In this document: in pieces, positions 18,805 through 27,202 of the stretch | How the letters are laid out: the number at the start of each line of letters is the position of its first letter | Numbering within the stretch: position 1 is the first letter of the stretch | NCBI RefSeq assembly: GCF_002086735.1 | Contig: NZ_MVIJ01000007.1 | Span: forward strand, 1 to 64,000 | Direction of reading: 5' to 3' | Length of the DNA stretch: 64,000 nucleotides | From: Mycobacterium scrofulaceum | GTDB taxonomy: Bacteria; Actinomycetota; Actinomycetes; Mycobacteriales; Mycobacteriaceae | Translations under genes and position numbers: made by a program | Notes under the pieces: model-generated | Databases searched by the model: none | What the model saw: the letters and a program-made list of their open reading frames with translations, nothing else | What the model was told of the DNA's origin: nothing

Positions 18805-18978
18805 ATGAGCAACGAGGACAAACTGAAGAACAAGATCGAGGATCTGGGTGGCCGGGCCAAGGAGGCCGTCGGCAAGGTCACCGGTGACCACGAGACCAGG
18901 GACGAGGGCCGGGCCGACCAGGCGAAGTCCAGCCTCAAGGATGCGGGCGAAAAGGTGAAAGACGCGTTCAAGAAGTGA
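18805..18978 (+). CDS. CsbD-family stress protein
   Basis: 57-residue hydrophilic helical protein MSNEDKLKNKIEDLGGRAKE..., with two KxGxAK-type segments (GGRAKEAVGKVTGD and DQAKSSLKDAGEKVKDAF). This is the CsbD family, widespread general-stress proteins of unknown mechanism. ATG 18805 is the family start; the frame above it is spurious. The stop overlaps the GTG of the second cutinase by four bases, so the two are probably translated together. Confidence 0.85.
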   Translation: MSNEDKLKNKIEDLGGRAKEAVGKVTGDHETRDEGRADQAKSSLKDAGEKVKDAFKK

Positions 18979-19682
18979 GCAGTCTCGCCGCGCTGCGCCG
19001 GCTGCCGGCGCTCGTCGGGCTGGCGGCGCTGACGGCCGCGGCGCTGGTGGCCAGCGCGCCCAGCCCGTCGGCGTCGGCCGCGCCGTGCCCCGACGTCGAG
19101 GTCGTGTTCGCGCGCGGGTCGGGTGAGCCCCCCGGCATCGGCGGCATCGGCGGGTCGTTCGTGGATTCGCTGCGCTCGCAGATCGGCTCCCGCTCGCTGA
19201 GTGTATATGCGGTGAATTACCCTGCCAGCACGGACTTTTCGAATCCCAACTTCCCAAGCACGGTCATCGACGGCATCCGCGACGCCAGCTCGCACGTCGA
19301 AGCCACGGCCAAGAACTGCCCCAACACCCGCGAGGTCCTCGGCGGGTACTCACAGGGCGCGGCCCTGGCGGGATATGTCACCTCGGCGGCCGTGCCGCCG
19401 GGCGTGCCCGCGTCCGCCGTGCCCCCGCCCATGCCGGCGGACGTCGCGAACCACGTCGCCGCGGTGACCCTGTTCGGGACGCCGTCGGGCGACTTCCTGC
19501 AGAAGTACCACGCCCCGCCGCTGGCCATCGGCCCCCTCTACCAGCCGAAGACCCTGGAGCTGTGCGCGCAGGGCGACCCGGTGTGCGGCAGCGGTAACGG
19601 CAACGATCTCGCCGCGCACACCTCCTACGGGATGAACGGCATGACGAGCCAGGCCGCCAACTTCGCCTCCACTCACCTGTAG
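18975..19682 (+). CDS. Secreted cutinase family serine esterase
   Basis: 235 residues from GTG 18975. A signal peptide (about 1-36, ending SPSASAA before PCPD) is followed by the cutinase core. Catalytic residues are S126 in GGYSQG, D201 in AQGDPVC and H215 in LAAHTSY. It is an intact second cutinase 1.7 kb from the first; sequence between Ser and Asp is longer here, with a Pro-rich insertion (VPPGVPASAVPPPMP). It is coupled to the upstream CsbD gene. Likely acts on host or environmental lipids or cell-wall esters outside the membrane. Confidence 0.9.
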   Translation: MSSLAALRRLPALVGLAALTAAALVASAPSPSASAAPCPDVEVVFARGSGEPPGIGGIGGSFVDSLRSQIGSRSLSVYAVNYPASTDFSNPNFPSTVIDGIRDASSHVEATAKNCPNTREVLGGYSQGAALAGYVTSAAVPPGVPASAVPPPMPADVANHVAAVTLFGTPSGDFLQKYHAPPLAIGPLYQPKTLELCAQGDPVCGSGNGNDLAAHTSYGMNGMTSQAANFASTHL

Positions 19683-19710
19683 GCCGGACGGGTACTGCAA
19701 AGATCGCACC

Positions 19711-20694
19711 ATGCGCGTTCTGATCACAGGCGGTACGGGATTCGTCGGCGGCTGGACGGCCAAGGCCATCGCCGACGCGGGGCACTCGATCCGGTTTCTG
19801 GTGCGCAATCCCGGCAAGCTCGAGACGTCGGTGGCCCGGCTCGGCGTCGACGTGTCCGACTTCGCCGTCGCCGACATCACGGATCGGATTGCGGTGCGCG
19901 AGGCGCTCGACGGATGCGAGGCCGTCGTGCACAGCGCCGCGCTGGTCGCCACCGATCCGCGGCAGCGGACGCAGATGCTCACCACGAACATGCAGGGCGC
20001 GCAGAACGTCCTCGGCCAGTCGGTCGAGCTCGGGCTCGACCCGATCGTCCACGTGTCGAGTTTCAGCGCGCTCTTCCACGCCGGGCTGGAGGAGCTGTCG
20101 GCGGACCTGCCGGTCGTCGGCGGGGCGGACGGCTACGGGACGTCCAAGGCGCAGGTGGAGATCTACGCCCGCGGCCTGCAGGATGCGGGTGCGCCGGTGA
20201 ACATCACCTACCCGGGCATGGTCATCGGCCCGCCGGTGGGCGACCAGTTCGGGGAGGCCGGCGAAGGCGTCAAGGCCGCCCTGCAGATGCACGTGATCCC
20301 GGGGCGGAGCGGGGCCTGGCTGATCGTCGACGTGCGCGACCTGGCCGCATTGCACGCGGCGCTGCTCGAGCCCGGCCGCGGCCCGCGCCGCTACATGGCG
20401 GGCGGCCACCGCGTTCCGGCGGCGGAGCTGGCGAAGATGCTCGGCGAGGTGTCCGGGTCGGCGATGGTGTCGGTTCCGATTCCCGACACCGCCCTGCGCG
20501 TCGCGGGGGCGGTGATGGATCAGGCGGGCCGCTTCCTGCCCTTCGACACGCCGTTCACGTGGGCCGGGATGCAGTACTACACGCAGATGCCCGCCTCCGA
20601 CGACTCGCCCAGCGAACGCGACCTCGGCATCACCTATCGGGACCCGCGAGACACGCTGGCCGACACGTTCGAAGCCCTGCGCGCGGTGGGCTGA
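19711..20694 (+). CDS. NAD(P)-dependent epimerase/dehydratase (Rv3725-like extended SDR)
   Basis: 327-residue extended short-chain dehydrogenase. The cofactor motif TGGTGFVGGW is at 7-16. The active-site serine lies in VSSFSAL, and Tyr/Lys in DGYGTSKAQVE. It resembles the 3-beta-hydroxysteroid dehydrogenase/NAD-epimerase group more than classical SDRs. Downstream 29 bases is the zinc alcohol dehydrogenase, and the pair matches Rv3725-Rv3726 order. Substrate unknown; a sterol or isoprenoid alcohol is possible. Confidence 0.85.
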   Translation: MRVLITGGTGFVGGWTAKAIADAGHSIRFLVRNPGKLETSVARLGVDVSDFAVADITDRIAVREALDGCEAVVHSAALVATDPRQRTQMLTTNMQGAQNVLGQSVELGLDPIVHVSSFSALFHAGLEELSADLPVVGGADGYGTSKAQVEIYARGLQDAGAPVNITYPGMVIGPPVGDQFGEAGEGVKAALQMHVIPGRSGAWLIVDVRDLAALHAALLEPGRGPRRYMAGGHRVPAAELAKMLGEVSGSAMVSVPIPDTALRVAGAVMDQAGRFLPFDTPFTWAGMQYYTQMPASDDSPSERDLGITYRDPRDTLADTFEALRAVG

Positions 20695-20723
20695 GCGCCG
20701 GCGCCGTGTAGGAGGATCGACGG

Positions 20724-21887
20724 ATGAAGAGCGTGACATGCACCAACGCGAAGCTCGAAGTCGTCGACGCCCCCACGCCGACCCCCGCCAAGGGGCAGTT
20801 GTTGATCGACGTCCTGCGGTGCGGCATCTGCGGATCGGACCTGCACGCGCGGCACCACTGCGACGAGCTCGCCGACGTGATGGCCGAATCCGGGTACGAC
20901 GCCTTCATGCGCTCGGATCAGCACGTCGTGTTCGGCCACGAATTCTGCGGCGAGGTAATCGATTTCGGTCCCGGCACCCGGAAGGCTCCACGGCCGGGCA
21001 CCCGGGTCGTCGCCCTGCCGCTGCTGCGGCGCGGCAAGGAGGTGCACGGAATCGGGCTGTCGACGATGGCGCCCGGCGCCTACGCCGAACAGTTGCTCGT
21101 CGAGCAGTCGCTGACGTTCGCCGTCCCCAACGGGTTGTCCCCCGAGATCGCCGCGCTGACCGAGCCGATGGCCGTCGGGTGGCACGCCGTGCGGCGCGGC
21201 GAGGTGGGCAAGGGCGACGTCGCGATCGTGATCGGCTGCGGGCCCATCGGTCTCGCGGTGATCTGCATGCTCAAGGCGCACGGTGTGCGCACCGTGATCG
21301 CGAGTGACTTCTCGCCCGGCCGCCGGGCGCTGGCGACGGCGTGCGGGGCCGACATCGTGGTCGACCCGGCGCACGGCACGCCCTACGAAACGCGGGCGGG
21401 CCGCAAACACCTGCACGGCATCCTCGAGGCGTTCGACCTGGCGGTCGGCACGATCGAGAAGCTCCAACGGCTCCGGTTGCCGTGGTGGCACCTCTGGCGG
21501 GCCGCCGACGCGGTCGGCGCGGCGACGCCGAAGCACCCGATCGTCTTCGAATGCGTCGGAGTGCCCGGCATCATCGACGACATCATCGCCAACGCACCGC
21601 TGTTCTCGCGCGTCGTCGTGGTCGGGGTCTGCATGGGCGCCGACCGGATTCGTCCCGCCATGGCGATCAACAAAGAGATCGACCTGCGATTCGTCCTCGG
21701 CTATACGCCGCTGGAGTTCCGCGACACCTTGCATATGCTCGCCGACGGCAAGGTCGATGTAGCGCCGCTGATCACCGGGACGGTCGGGTTGTCCGGCGTC
21801 GACGCCGCGTTCGATGCGCTCCGCGATCCCGAGGCGCACGCGAAGATCCTGATCGACCCCAACAGCGACGCTAATCGGCCGGTTTGA
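20724..21887 (+). CDS. Zinc-dependent alcohol dehydrogenase (Rv3726-like)
   Basis: 387-residue medium-chain dehydrogenase. The catalytic zinc Cys is in RCGICGSDLHARHH, with HEFCGEV after it. The nucleotide-binding motif is VIGCGPIGLAVI (about 171-182). The four-Cys structural-zinc lobe of classical ADHs is not evident. An insertion around 230-265 (GRKHLHGILEAFDLAVG) is unusual. A GGAGG-type RBS precedes ATG. Its last 17 bases overlap the convergent PPOX gene. Probable oxidation of an alcohol or thiol adduct; substrate unknown. Confidence 0.85.
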   Translation: MKSVTCTNAKLEVVDAPTPTPAKGQLLIDVLRCGICGSDLHARHHCDELADVMAESGYDAFMRSDQHVVFGHEFCGEVIDFGPGTRKAPRPGTRVVALPLLRRGKEVHGIGLSTMAPGAYAEQLLVEQSLTFAVPNGLSPEIAALTEPMAVGWHAVRRGEVGKGDVAIVIGCGPIGLAVICMLKAHGVRTVIASDFSPGRRALATACGADIVVDPAHGTPYETRAGRKHLHGILEAFDLAVGTIEKLQRLRLPWWHLWRAADAVGAATPKHPIVFECVGVPGIIDDIIANAPLFSRVVVVGVCMGADRIRPAMAINKEIDLRFVLGYTPLEFRDTLHMLADGKVDVAPLITGTVGLSGVDAAFDALRDPEAHAKILIDPNSDANRPV

Positions 21888-22257
21888 TCTCCAGGCCGAC
21901 GTGCACCTTGTCGATGCCACCCCGCACGATCGAGTGCGCGTAGAACCACCAGGCGTGGTACCAATACCGCTTGAGCACGGCGTTGTAGACGCGCCGCGTC
22001 TCCGACTTCGGCAGCACGCGGGCGATGCCCTCGACCTCTTCGCTCTTGGGTTTGCCCAGCGCGGCGCTCTTGGCGATCGTCACCCGGGGCGTGTTCTTGA
22101 TCCGCTTGGTTTTCCATGACCCGTCATCGGTGATGACCAGCAGTTTGTCGCCGTCGGGGACACCCCAGATCGGCGTGGGCTTGGGGCGGCCGTCCTTGGT
22201 GAACGTCGTCAGCAGGAGGTACTTGGATCCGATGACGTCGGAGAAAGTGGGAGGCAC
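21871..22257 (-). CDS. PPOX-class F420-dependent oxidoreductase family protein
   Basis: 128-residue split-barrel flavin/F420-binding protein. Features are LLLTTFTKDGRPKPTPIWGV at the start and KTKRIKNTPRVTIAKS in the middle, typical of mycobacterial pyridoxamine 5'-phosphate oxidase-like proteins that use F420 or FMN. The likely role is reduction of a small metabolite or xenobiotic. The gene is divergent from the TetR gene; operator 22343-22360 lies between them and may control both. Confidence 0.8.
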   Translation of the reverse strand: MPPTFSDVIGSKYLLLTTFTKDGRPKPTPIWGVPDGDKLLVITDDGSWKTKRIKNTPRVTIAKSAALGKPKSEEVEGIARVLPKSETRRVYNAVLKRYWYHAWWFYAHSIVRGGIDKVHVGLEIKPAD

Positions 22258-22342
22258 GGCCTTCCTTCCTTTACGTGTTTACTGCGGACCCAGTTCCCCG
22301 ATCACGCCCCTTCCTAATCCTGCCGCCCGCCCCGGCTAGACT

Positions 22343-22360
22343 TTTGGGCGCTCGCCCAAA
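22343..22360. promoter_or_regulatory. Palindromic operator upstream of TetR gene
   Basis: TTTGGGCGCTCGCCCAAA, an 18-base site whose 8-base arms are perfectly complementary. It lies 40 bases before the TetR start and 83 bases before the divergent PPOX start. Apart from the two centre bases it is the same as the site at 24206-24223 upstream of the P450. The natural reading is an operator for the TetR protein encoded at 22400. Confidence 0.8.
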
Positions 22361-22399
22361 CGCCGGCTCGCCACGGTCCCTCGACAGGAACTCCACGCC

Positions 22400-22984
22400 A
22401 TGACCGCTCCCGAACGACCGAAGCCGCGGGATTCCACGACGCGCGACACCCTGATCGACGCGACCGTCCGGGTCATGGTCGACGAGGGCTATGCCGCCGC
22501 GACGTCGCGCCGGGTGGCGGCCGAAGCCGGCGTCAAGCCGGCCCTGGTGCACTACTACTTCCCCACCATGGACGACCTCTACCTGAACGTCTTCCGCCGC
22601 GGCGCCGCCGCCTACCTGGAGCGCCAACAGCGCGCGCTTGCCTCCGACCGTCCGCTGCATGCGTTGTGGGACACGCTCGTCGAGCCGAAAGACACCCGCC
22701 TGCTGCTGGAGTTCATGGGTCTGGCCAACCACCGCAAGGAGATCAGGGCCGAGATCGCCGCCTGGTCGAACCGGTGGCGCGAAATGCAGATCACCGCGCT
22801 GAATTTCATTGTCCGCGAACACCACCTGGACGCCGGCGAATTCCCGCCCGCCGGCATCGCGGTCGTCATCGCCGCGGTCGGTCGGATGCTCATCCTGGAG
22901 CAGGCGCTGGGCGCCACGACCGGCCACTTGGAGGCCGTCGCGCTGGTGAACCGCATCGTCGACCGCTTCGAGATGCCCGGTTAA
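22400..22984 (+). CDS. TetR/AcrR-family transcriptional regulator
   Basis: 194 residues. The N-terminal HTH (about 15-60) reads RDTLIDATVRVMVDEGYAAA, then SRRVAAEAGVKPALVHYYFP and MDDLYLNVFRRG, a classic TetR DNA-binding domain. The C-terminal ligand-binding part is helical and not assignable to a ligand. It is tail-to-tail with the P450 gene, 6 bases apart. Palindromes before both genes suggest it represses itself and the P450, and perhaps the divergent neighbours. Confidence 0.9.
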   Translation: MTAPERPKPRDSTTRDTLIDATVRVMVDEGYAAATSRRVAAEAGVKPALVHYYFPTMDDLYLNVFRRGAAAYLERQQRALASDRPLHALWDTLVEPKDTRLLLEFMGLANHRKEIRAEIAAWSNRWREMQITALNFIVREHHLDAGEFPPAGIAVVIAAVGRMLILEQALGATTGHLEAVALVNRIVDRFEMPG

Positions 22985-22990
22985 CCCCTT

Positions 22991-24184
22991 TCAGGGCAAG
23001 ATCACTCGCAGCCGCTCCCAGCCCCGCACGGTCGAGGTCGAGGCCAGTTGCGCCGTGTCGTAGTCGATGCCCCATTCGGGCCAGCGGTTGAGAATCTCGT
23101 CCAGCGCGACGCGGCCTTCCAAGCGGGCCAGGTTGGCGCCGAGGCAGTAGTGCACGCCCTTACCGAACGTGATGTGCGAGATGTTGTCGCGCCGGACGTT
23201 GTAGGTGTCGGGATCGGCGTAGCGGCGGGGATCGCGGTTGGCGGCGCCGAACAGCAGCAGCATGGCGCTGCCCGCCGGGACCGTCGTGCCGTAGCACTCG
23301 AAATCCCCTGCCATCCAACGGGCGACGTGCGGGCCGGTCGGCTCGAATCGCAGCGTCTCGTCGACGGTACGGGTCAGCAGCGACCGGTCTTCGAAGACCG
23401 CGCGCCGCTGGTCGGGATGCTCGGCGAGCACCTTGGCCAGCCAGCCGATCAGCCGGCCGGTCGTCTCGTTGCCGGCCCCGGCGACCACCTGCGTGTAGTG
23501 CAGCACCTCCTTGCGGGTCAGCTTGCGGTGCACCCCGTGCTCGTCGTCGAACTCGACGTTGAGCAGCGTCGTCATCAGGTCGTCGGAGGGGTTCTTGGAT
23601 CGCCACTGGACGTAGTCGGCGTAGATCCGGCCGTCGGCGATCGAGTCCGCGTCGGCGACCTTCAGTGGTGCGCCCGGCTTGGTGCGCAGGTTCGCGTCGT
23701 TGGCGTCGCGCACCGAGACCTGTTCGGACTCGGGGATTCCCAGCAGCATCCCGATCACCCGCATCGGCATCATCGAGGCGAGCTCGGCGATGATGTCGAA
23801 GCCCGGGGACCCGACGAGCGGGTCCAGGCACCGCACGCAGTATTGCCGGATCTGATCCTCGAGCTCCGCCATCCGGCGTGGCGTGAACACCCGCGACATC
23901 AGGCCGCGCAGCCGCGTGTGTTCGGGCGGGTCCTGGAACATCATCACCCCGCCGGGCATGTCGAATTTCGACTGGATGAGCTCGAGGATGTCGCTGCGCC
24001 TGTTGGAGAACGTCTCCCAGTTGGCCAGTGCGCGCTCCACGTCGGAGTGCCTTGACAGCGCCCAGAAGTCGTAGCGCTCGTTGTAGTAGATGGGCGCCTC
24101 TTCGCGCAGCCGCGCGTAGGTGGGATAGGGGTCGGCATTGATGTCGACGTCGTAGGGGTCGTAGTAGACGTCCAACCCGCCCAT
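22991..24184 (-). CDS. Cytochrome P450
   Basis: 397-residue soluble bacterial P450. The I-helix is AGAGNETTGRL, the ExxR pair lies in ETLRFEPTGP, and the haem loop FGKGVHYCLG places the thiolate at C347. Substrate unknown. ATG 24184 was chosen because GGAGGT lies 6 bases before it; ATG 24196 has poor spacing, and a start at 24238 would put the operator inside the gene. It is convergent with the TetR gene and controlled, by inference, from the palindrome at 24206-24223. Confidence 0.9.
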   Translation of the reverse strand: MGGLDVYYDPYDVDINADPYPTYARLREEAPIYYNERYDFWALSRHSDVERALANWETFSNRRSDILELIQSKFDMPGGVMMFQDPPEHTRLRGLMSRVFTPRRMAELEDQIRQYCVRCLDPLVGSPGFDIIAELASMMPMRVIGMLLGIPESEQVSVRDANDANLRTKPGAPLKVADADSIADGRIYADYVQWRSKNPSDDLMTTLLNVEFDDEHGVHRKLTRKEVLHYTQVVAGAGNETTGRLIGWLAKVLAEHPDQRRAVFEDRSLLTRTVDETLRFEPTGPHVARWMAGDFECYGTTVPAGSAMLLLFGAANRDPRRYADPDTYNVRRDNISHITFGKGVHYCLGANLARLEGRVALDEILNRWPEWGIDYDTAQLASTSTVRGWERLRVILP

Positions 24185-24205
24185 CGCCACCTCCATCCTC
24201 AGCGG

Positions 24206-24223
24206 TTTGGGCGATCGCCCAAA
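24206..24223. promoter_or_regulatory. Palindromic operator upstream of P450 gene
   Basis: TTTGGGCGATCGCCCAAA, a perfect 18-base palindrome 22 bases before the P450 start. It is identical to the site at 22343-22360 except for one centre base pair (CT there, AT here). It is also 177 bases upstream of the divergent rhomboid-like gene. Predicted binding site of the TetR protein at 22400. Confidence 0.82.
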
Positions 24224-24399
24224 TCCTGGCGCACCCATGTCTACAGCGGGGACGGCGGGCAGTCAAGACGCCCGGCGGGGATATCACCGGACGGGGTTTG
24301 GTCTGCCCGCTGTCCCGGATCTGTGAAGATTTCGCGCCCCGGTGTGAAGCCTTCGTTAAGAGCGCGGCAAGCCCGCGATCGGAGCGGCACCGTGGGGAC

Positions 24400-25170
24400 A
24401 TGACGCTCTTGGAGCCGGCCGGCGCCGACGTGCGGGCGCGCGCCGACCACTTGCGGGTCACGGCGGCCTACGCCCTGATGCTGCTCGCGGTCTCCGTCAC
24501 GCTGACGGCGCTGGGTGGGCACGCCCGGGCCGCGGTCGTCAGCGAGATGAGCACCAACTTGCACAACCTGGCGCACGGCCACCTGGGCGCCCTGGTCGGT
24601 AGCGCCTTCGTCAGCGACGGCGGCGACGTCTATCTCTGGCTGCCGGGGTTGGTGTGCCTGCTGGCGCTGGGTGAACTCATCTGGCGCGGCAGGGGCCTGC
24701 TGATCACCTTCGCGGTCGGCCATATCGGTGCCACCGTGATCGTCGCCGTGGGGTTGGTCGCCGCGGTGGAGACCGGCCGGTTGCCGTTCTCGGTCGCCCG
24801 GGCCACCGACGTCGGCATCAGCTACGGCGCGGTGTGCGTGCTGGGCGCCCTGACCGCGTCGATACCGTTGCGCTGGCGCCCGGCCTGGATCGGTTGGTGG
24901 CTCGGCATCGCGGTGGCGGCGACATTCGACGCGGACTTCACCGCGTTCGGCCACGTCCTCGCGCTGCTGCTCGGCATGGCGTTGTCGTTCCGGTTGCCGT
25001 CGATCCCGCGCTGGACGGGCGTGCACGCCGCCCTGCTCGTCGTCGGCGCCGCCTTCGCCTACTTCGTGCTCTCGGGGTCGTCGTCGTTGCCGGCTCCCGT
25101 CGGCGGGTTGACGGGCGCAGTGATCGCCATGCCGCTCGCCGGTCGGGTCATACGGTCCACCGCCGGCTGA
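24400..25170 (+). CDS. Rhomboid-like integral membrane protein
   Basis: 256 residues with about six hydrophobic segments: near 20-38, 82-97, 105-125, 142-155, 163-178 and 188-245 (two). The TM motifs GHIGATVIVAVGL and AFGHVLALLLGMALSF, with conserved His, resemble the rhomboid-like family of actinobacteria. I do not see the GxSG serine-protease motif, so it may be an inactive relative. ATG 24400 follows GTGGGGAC. It is divergent from the P450. Function unknown. Confidence 0.7.
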   Translation: MTLLEPAGADVRARADHLRVTAAYALMLLAVSVTLTALGGHARAAVVSEMSTNLHNLAHGHLGALVGSAFVSDGGDVYLWLPGLVCLLALGELIWRGRGLLITFAVGHIGATVIVAVGLVAAVETGRLPFSVARATDVGISYGAVCVLGALTASIPLRWRPAWIGWWLGIAVAATFDADFTAFGHVLALLLGMALSFRLPSIPRWTGVHAALLVVGAAFAYFVLSGSSSLPAPVGGLTGAVIAMPLAGRVIRSTAG

Positions 25171-25174
25171 TCGG

Positions 25175-27202
25175 TCATCCCGTCACCGTTTCGATCTGGT
25201 AGCGGCTCGCCGTCCACGGTGGGGAGTCGGGCGCCGGCGTGAGGGTGATCGTCAGCTGCGCCTTGTCCGCGGTCGCCGGTGGCGGTAACAGGTAGGTGTC
25301 GTCGAGCCAACGGTGAAAATCGTTGCCGCGCGGCTGTAGCCAGGTCCCGACGGGAACGCCGTCGACGGCCACATCCGCCGATTGAAATCCGTCGGCCTGA
25401 TCCGACGTGCGGCGCACCAGGATGCCGCGGTTGCCCGGGTCGATGTCGACGTGGAAGGTGATCGCCGCGTTGGTGGCGCGCACCGATCCGACCACCGGGC
25501 GGATGTCCTCGGCGCCTTCGTACTGGCTGACCAGCAGCTGGTCCGTGGCGTCGGCGTCGGCGTAGCCGTGCAGGAGCCGGCTGACCGGATCGGCGGGGCG
25601 GACGTCATCGCCGGGTGCAAGCGTCTCGTTGGGTTGCGTATAGAGGAAAGCCGTTGAGCTGTAGTCGGGTTGGACCAGATTGCGTTTGCCGTGCTCGATG
25701 CCGAAGCGGATCGCGGAGTGGTAGTCGATGGCGTCGGCGAGCATCAGCCGATAGACGGCGACGCAGTAGTCCGCGCAGCCCCCGCCCGCCGTCCGCCGAT
25801 CGGGTTGTCCGGTGAGCGGGTCGCTGAAGCGGGTGCCGTCCTTGAAATACCAGCCGCCCTCGTAAAGGTCCTCGGTGCCGGTGCCGTACCACTGGGGCGA
25901 CGAGGCGCCGTCGGTGTAGACACGCTCGGCGCCTTCCAGGAAGTAGGGGGCGGCCTCGCTGAACGCGGTCCTGATGCGGGTGCCCCGGATGGTGTGACTG
26001 ACCCCGACGAACTTGCCGTGGCCCTGTTCGTCGGCGAACAACCAGTCCTGGCCCAGGACCGTCGGCGCGGCGTGCGAGCGAGCGGTGAAGTATCCGGCCC
26101 GGCCCTCGGCCAGGGCGGACGCCCACTGGGCATCGGGGGCGATCGTCACGTCGCTGTCGATCCCGGCCACCGGATCGTCGGTGGTGTTGATCAGCGTGAT
26201 GCGAACCGCGTGGGCGAACGGCATGGGCCACCACGCCGACAACGCCAACGACCCCTGCGGCCCCGGGCTGGCCGCGAACATCAGCGAGCGCACGGTGCCG
26301 GCGCCCAACCCGGCGCCGAAGAACTCCCCGAGCGGGGAGTCGACCGTCGTCCGGCCGTCGAACTCCATCTGCAGCCGCAGGCCGCCCAGGAGTTGATCCG
26401 TCGGCTCGGGCAGCCGCAGGCGCAGCGCCGAGATGCTGGCCGGGCCGGTCGATTCCGCGACCGTCACACCCGCGCCCGCGGGGAGCTCGACGACCCGGCT
26501 CTCGGGAACCGCCGCGGCCTCCGGTTTGGGGTCGGCGGTGCCCGCCGCGCGCAGCGTGGCGAGCACGTCGAGCGCGGGGTCGGCCGCCGAAAAGGTGGTC
26601 ACGCCGTCGGCGGTCGAGAACTGGCGGTAATCGACGTGGTAGTACTCGAGATTCGCGGTGACGCTGATGCGCATCGACTGCCGGTAGGGCATCGGTACCT
26701 TGATGTACACCCCGCCCGGCGACTGCGCCGCGTTCGCCACCAACGGCCATTCGAAGGGCGCACCCAGCGCGCCGTCGACCACCGATTGCAGCGGCGCGTC
26801 CAACACCGTCCGCCCATCCAGTTCGATGCGGACGTTTCCCATCTTGGTCACATTGCCGCCGTCGCGGGTGAACCAGATCGAATCCACCTCGCCGGCGCCG
26901 CGATCCTCCGCGACCACGCAGCCGGCGCCGCCGGCCGTCAGGCAACCGCCGGTGCCGTTGTGATTTCCGGTGGAGAGGTCGAAGTCACCGCCGCTGCGGT
27001 CGAAGCTGGAAAGCTGCAGGGCCTGGGTGTCGGGACGCAGGTAGGGCAACCGGTCCAGCCGGCGGTAGGTGTCCCAGCCGATCAGCCGTTCGGCCGCGCC
27101 GTTGCCGCCGGGCTCCGCCGGCGCGTGCGCCGCCATGGTGACGCCGGCCGTGGACAGCACGAAGGCGAACGCGACGCACCACGTACCCATCACGACCCGC
27201 AT
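25175..27202 (-). CDS. Secreted GH172 (DUF2961) glycoside hydrolase
   Basis: 675-residue exported protein with a signal peptide (MRVVMGTWCVAFAFVLSTAG..., cut near AAHA). The DUF2961 hallmark GTGTEDLY places a likely catalytic Glu at E444; SIWFTRD and MGNVRIELDG upstream and HTIRGTRIRTAF are further family landmarks. DUF2961 is now glycoside hydrolase family 172, whose characterised members include exo-alpha-D-arabinofuranosidases and difructose-anhydride enzymes. In a mycobacterium a role in turnover of arabinogalactan or lipoarabinomannan is plausible but inferred. ATG 27202 is preferred over 27253 because the signal peptide begins there. It faces the rhomboid-like gene tail-to-tail, 4 bases apart. 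Confidence 0.8.
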   Translation of the reverse strand: MRVVMGTWCVAFAFVLSTAGVTMAAHAPAEPGGNGAAERLIGWDTYRRLDRLPYLRPDTQALQLSSFDRSGGDFDLSTGNHNGTGGCLTAGGAGCVVAEDRGAGEVDSIWFTRDGGNVTKMGNVRIELDGRTVLDAPLQSVVDGALGAPFEWPLVANAAQSPGGVYIKVPMPYRQSMRISVTANLEYYHVDYRQFSTADGVTTFSAADPALDVLATLRAAGTADPKPEAAAVPESRVVELPAGAGVTVAESTGPASISALRLRLPEPTDQLLGGLRLQMEFDGRTTVDSPLGEFFGAGLGAGTVRSLMFAASPGPQGSLALSAWWPMPFAHAVRITLINTTDDPVAGIDSDVTIAPDAQWASALAEGRAGYFTARSHAAPTVLGQDWLFADEQGHGKFVGVSHTIRGTRIRTAFSEAAPYFLEGAERVYTDGASSPQWYGTGTEDLYEGGWYFKDGTRFSDPLTGQPDRRTAGGGCADYCVAVYRLMLADAIDYHSAIRFGIEHGKRNLVQPDYSSTAFLYTQPNETLAPGDDVRPADPVSRLLHGYADADATDQLLVSQYEGAEDIRPVVGSVRATNAAITFHVDIDPGNRGILVRRTSDQADGFQSADVAVDGVPVGTWLQPRGNDFHRWLDDTYLLPPPATADKAQLTITLTPAPDSPPWTASRYQIETVTG

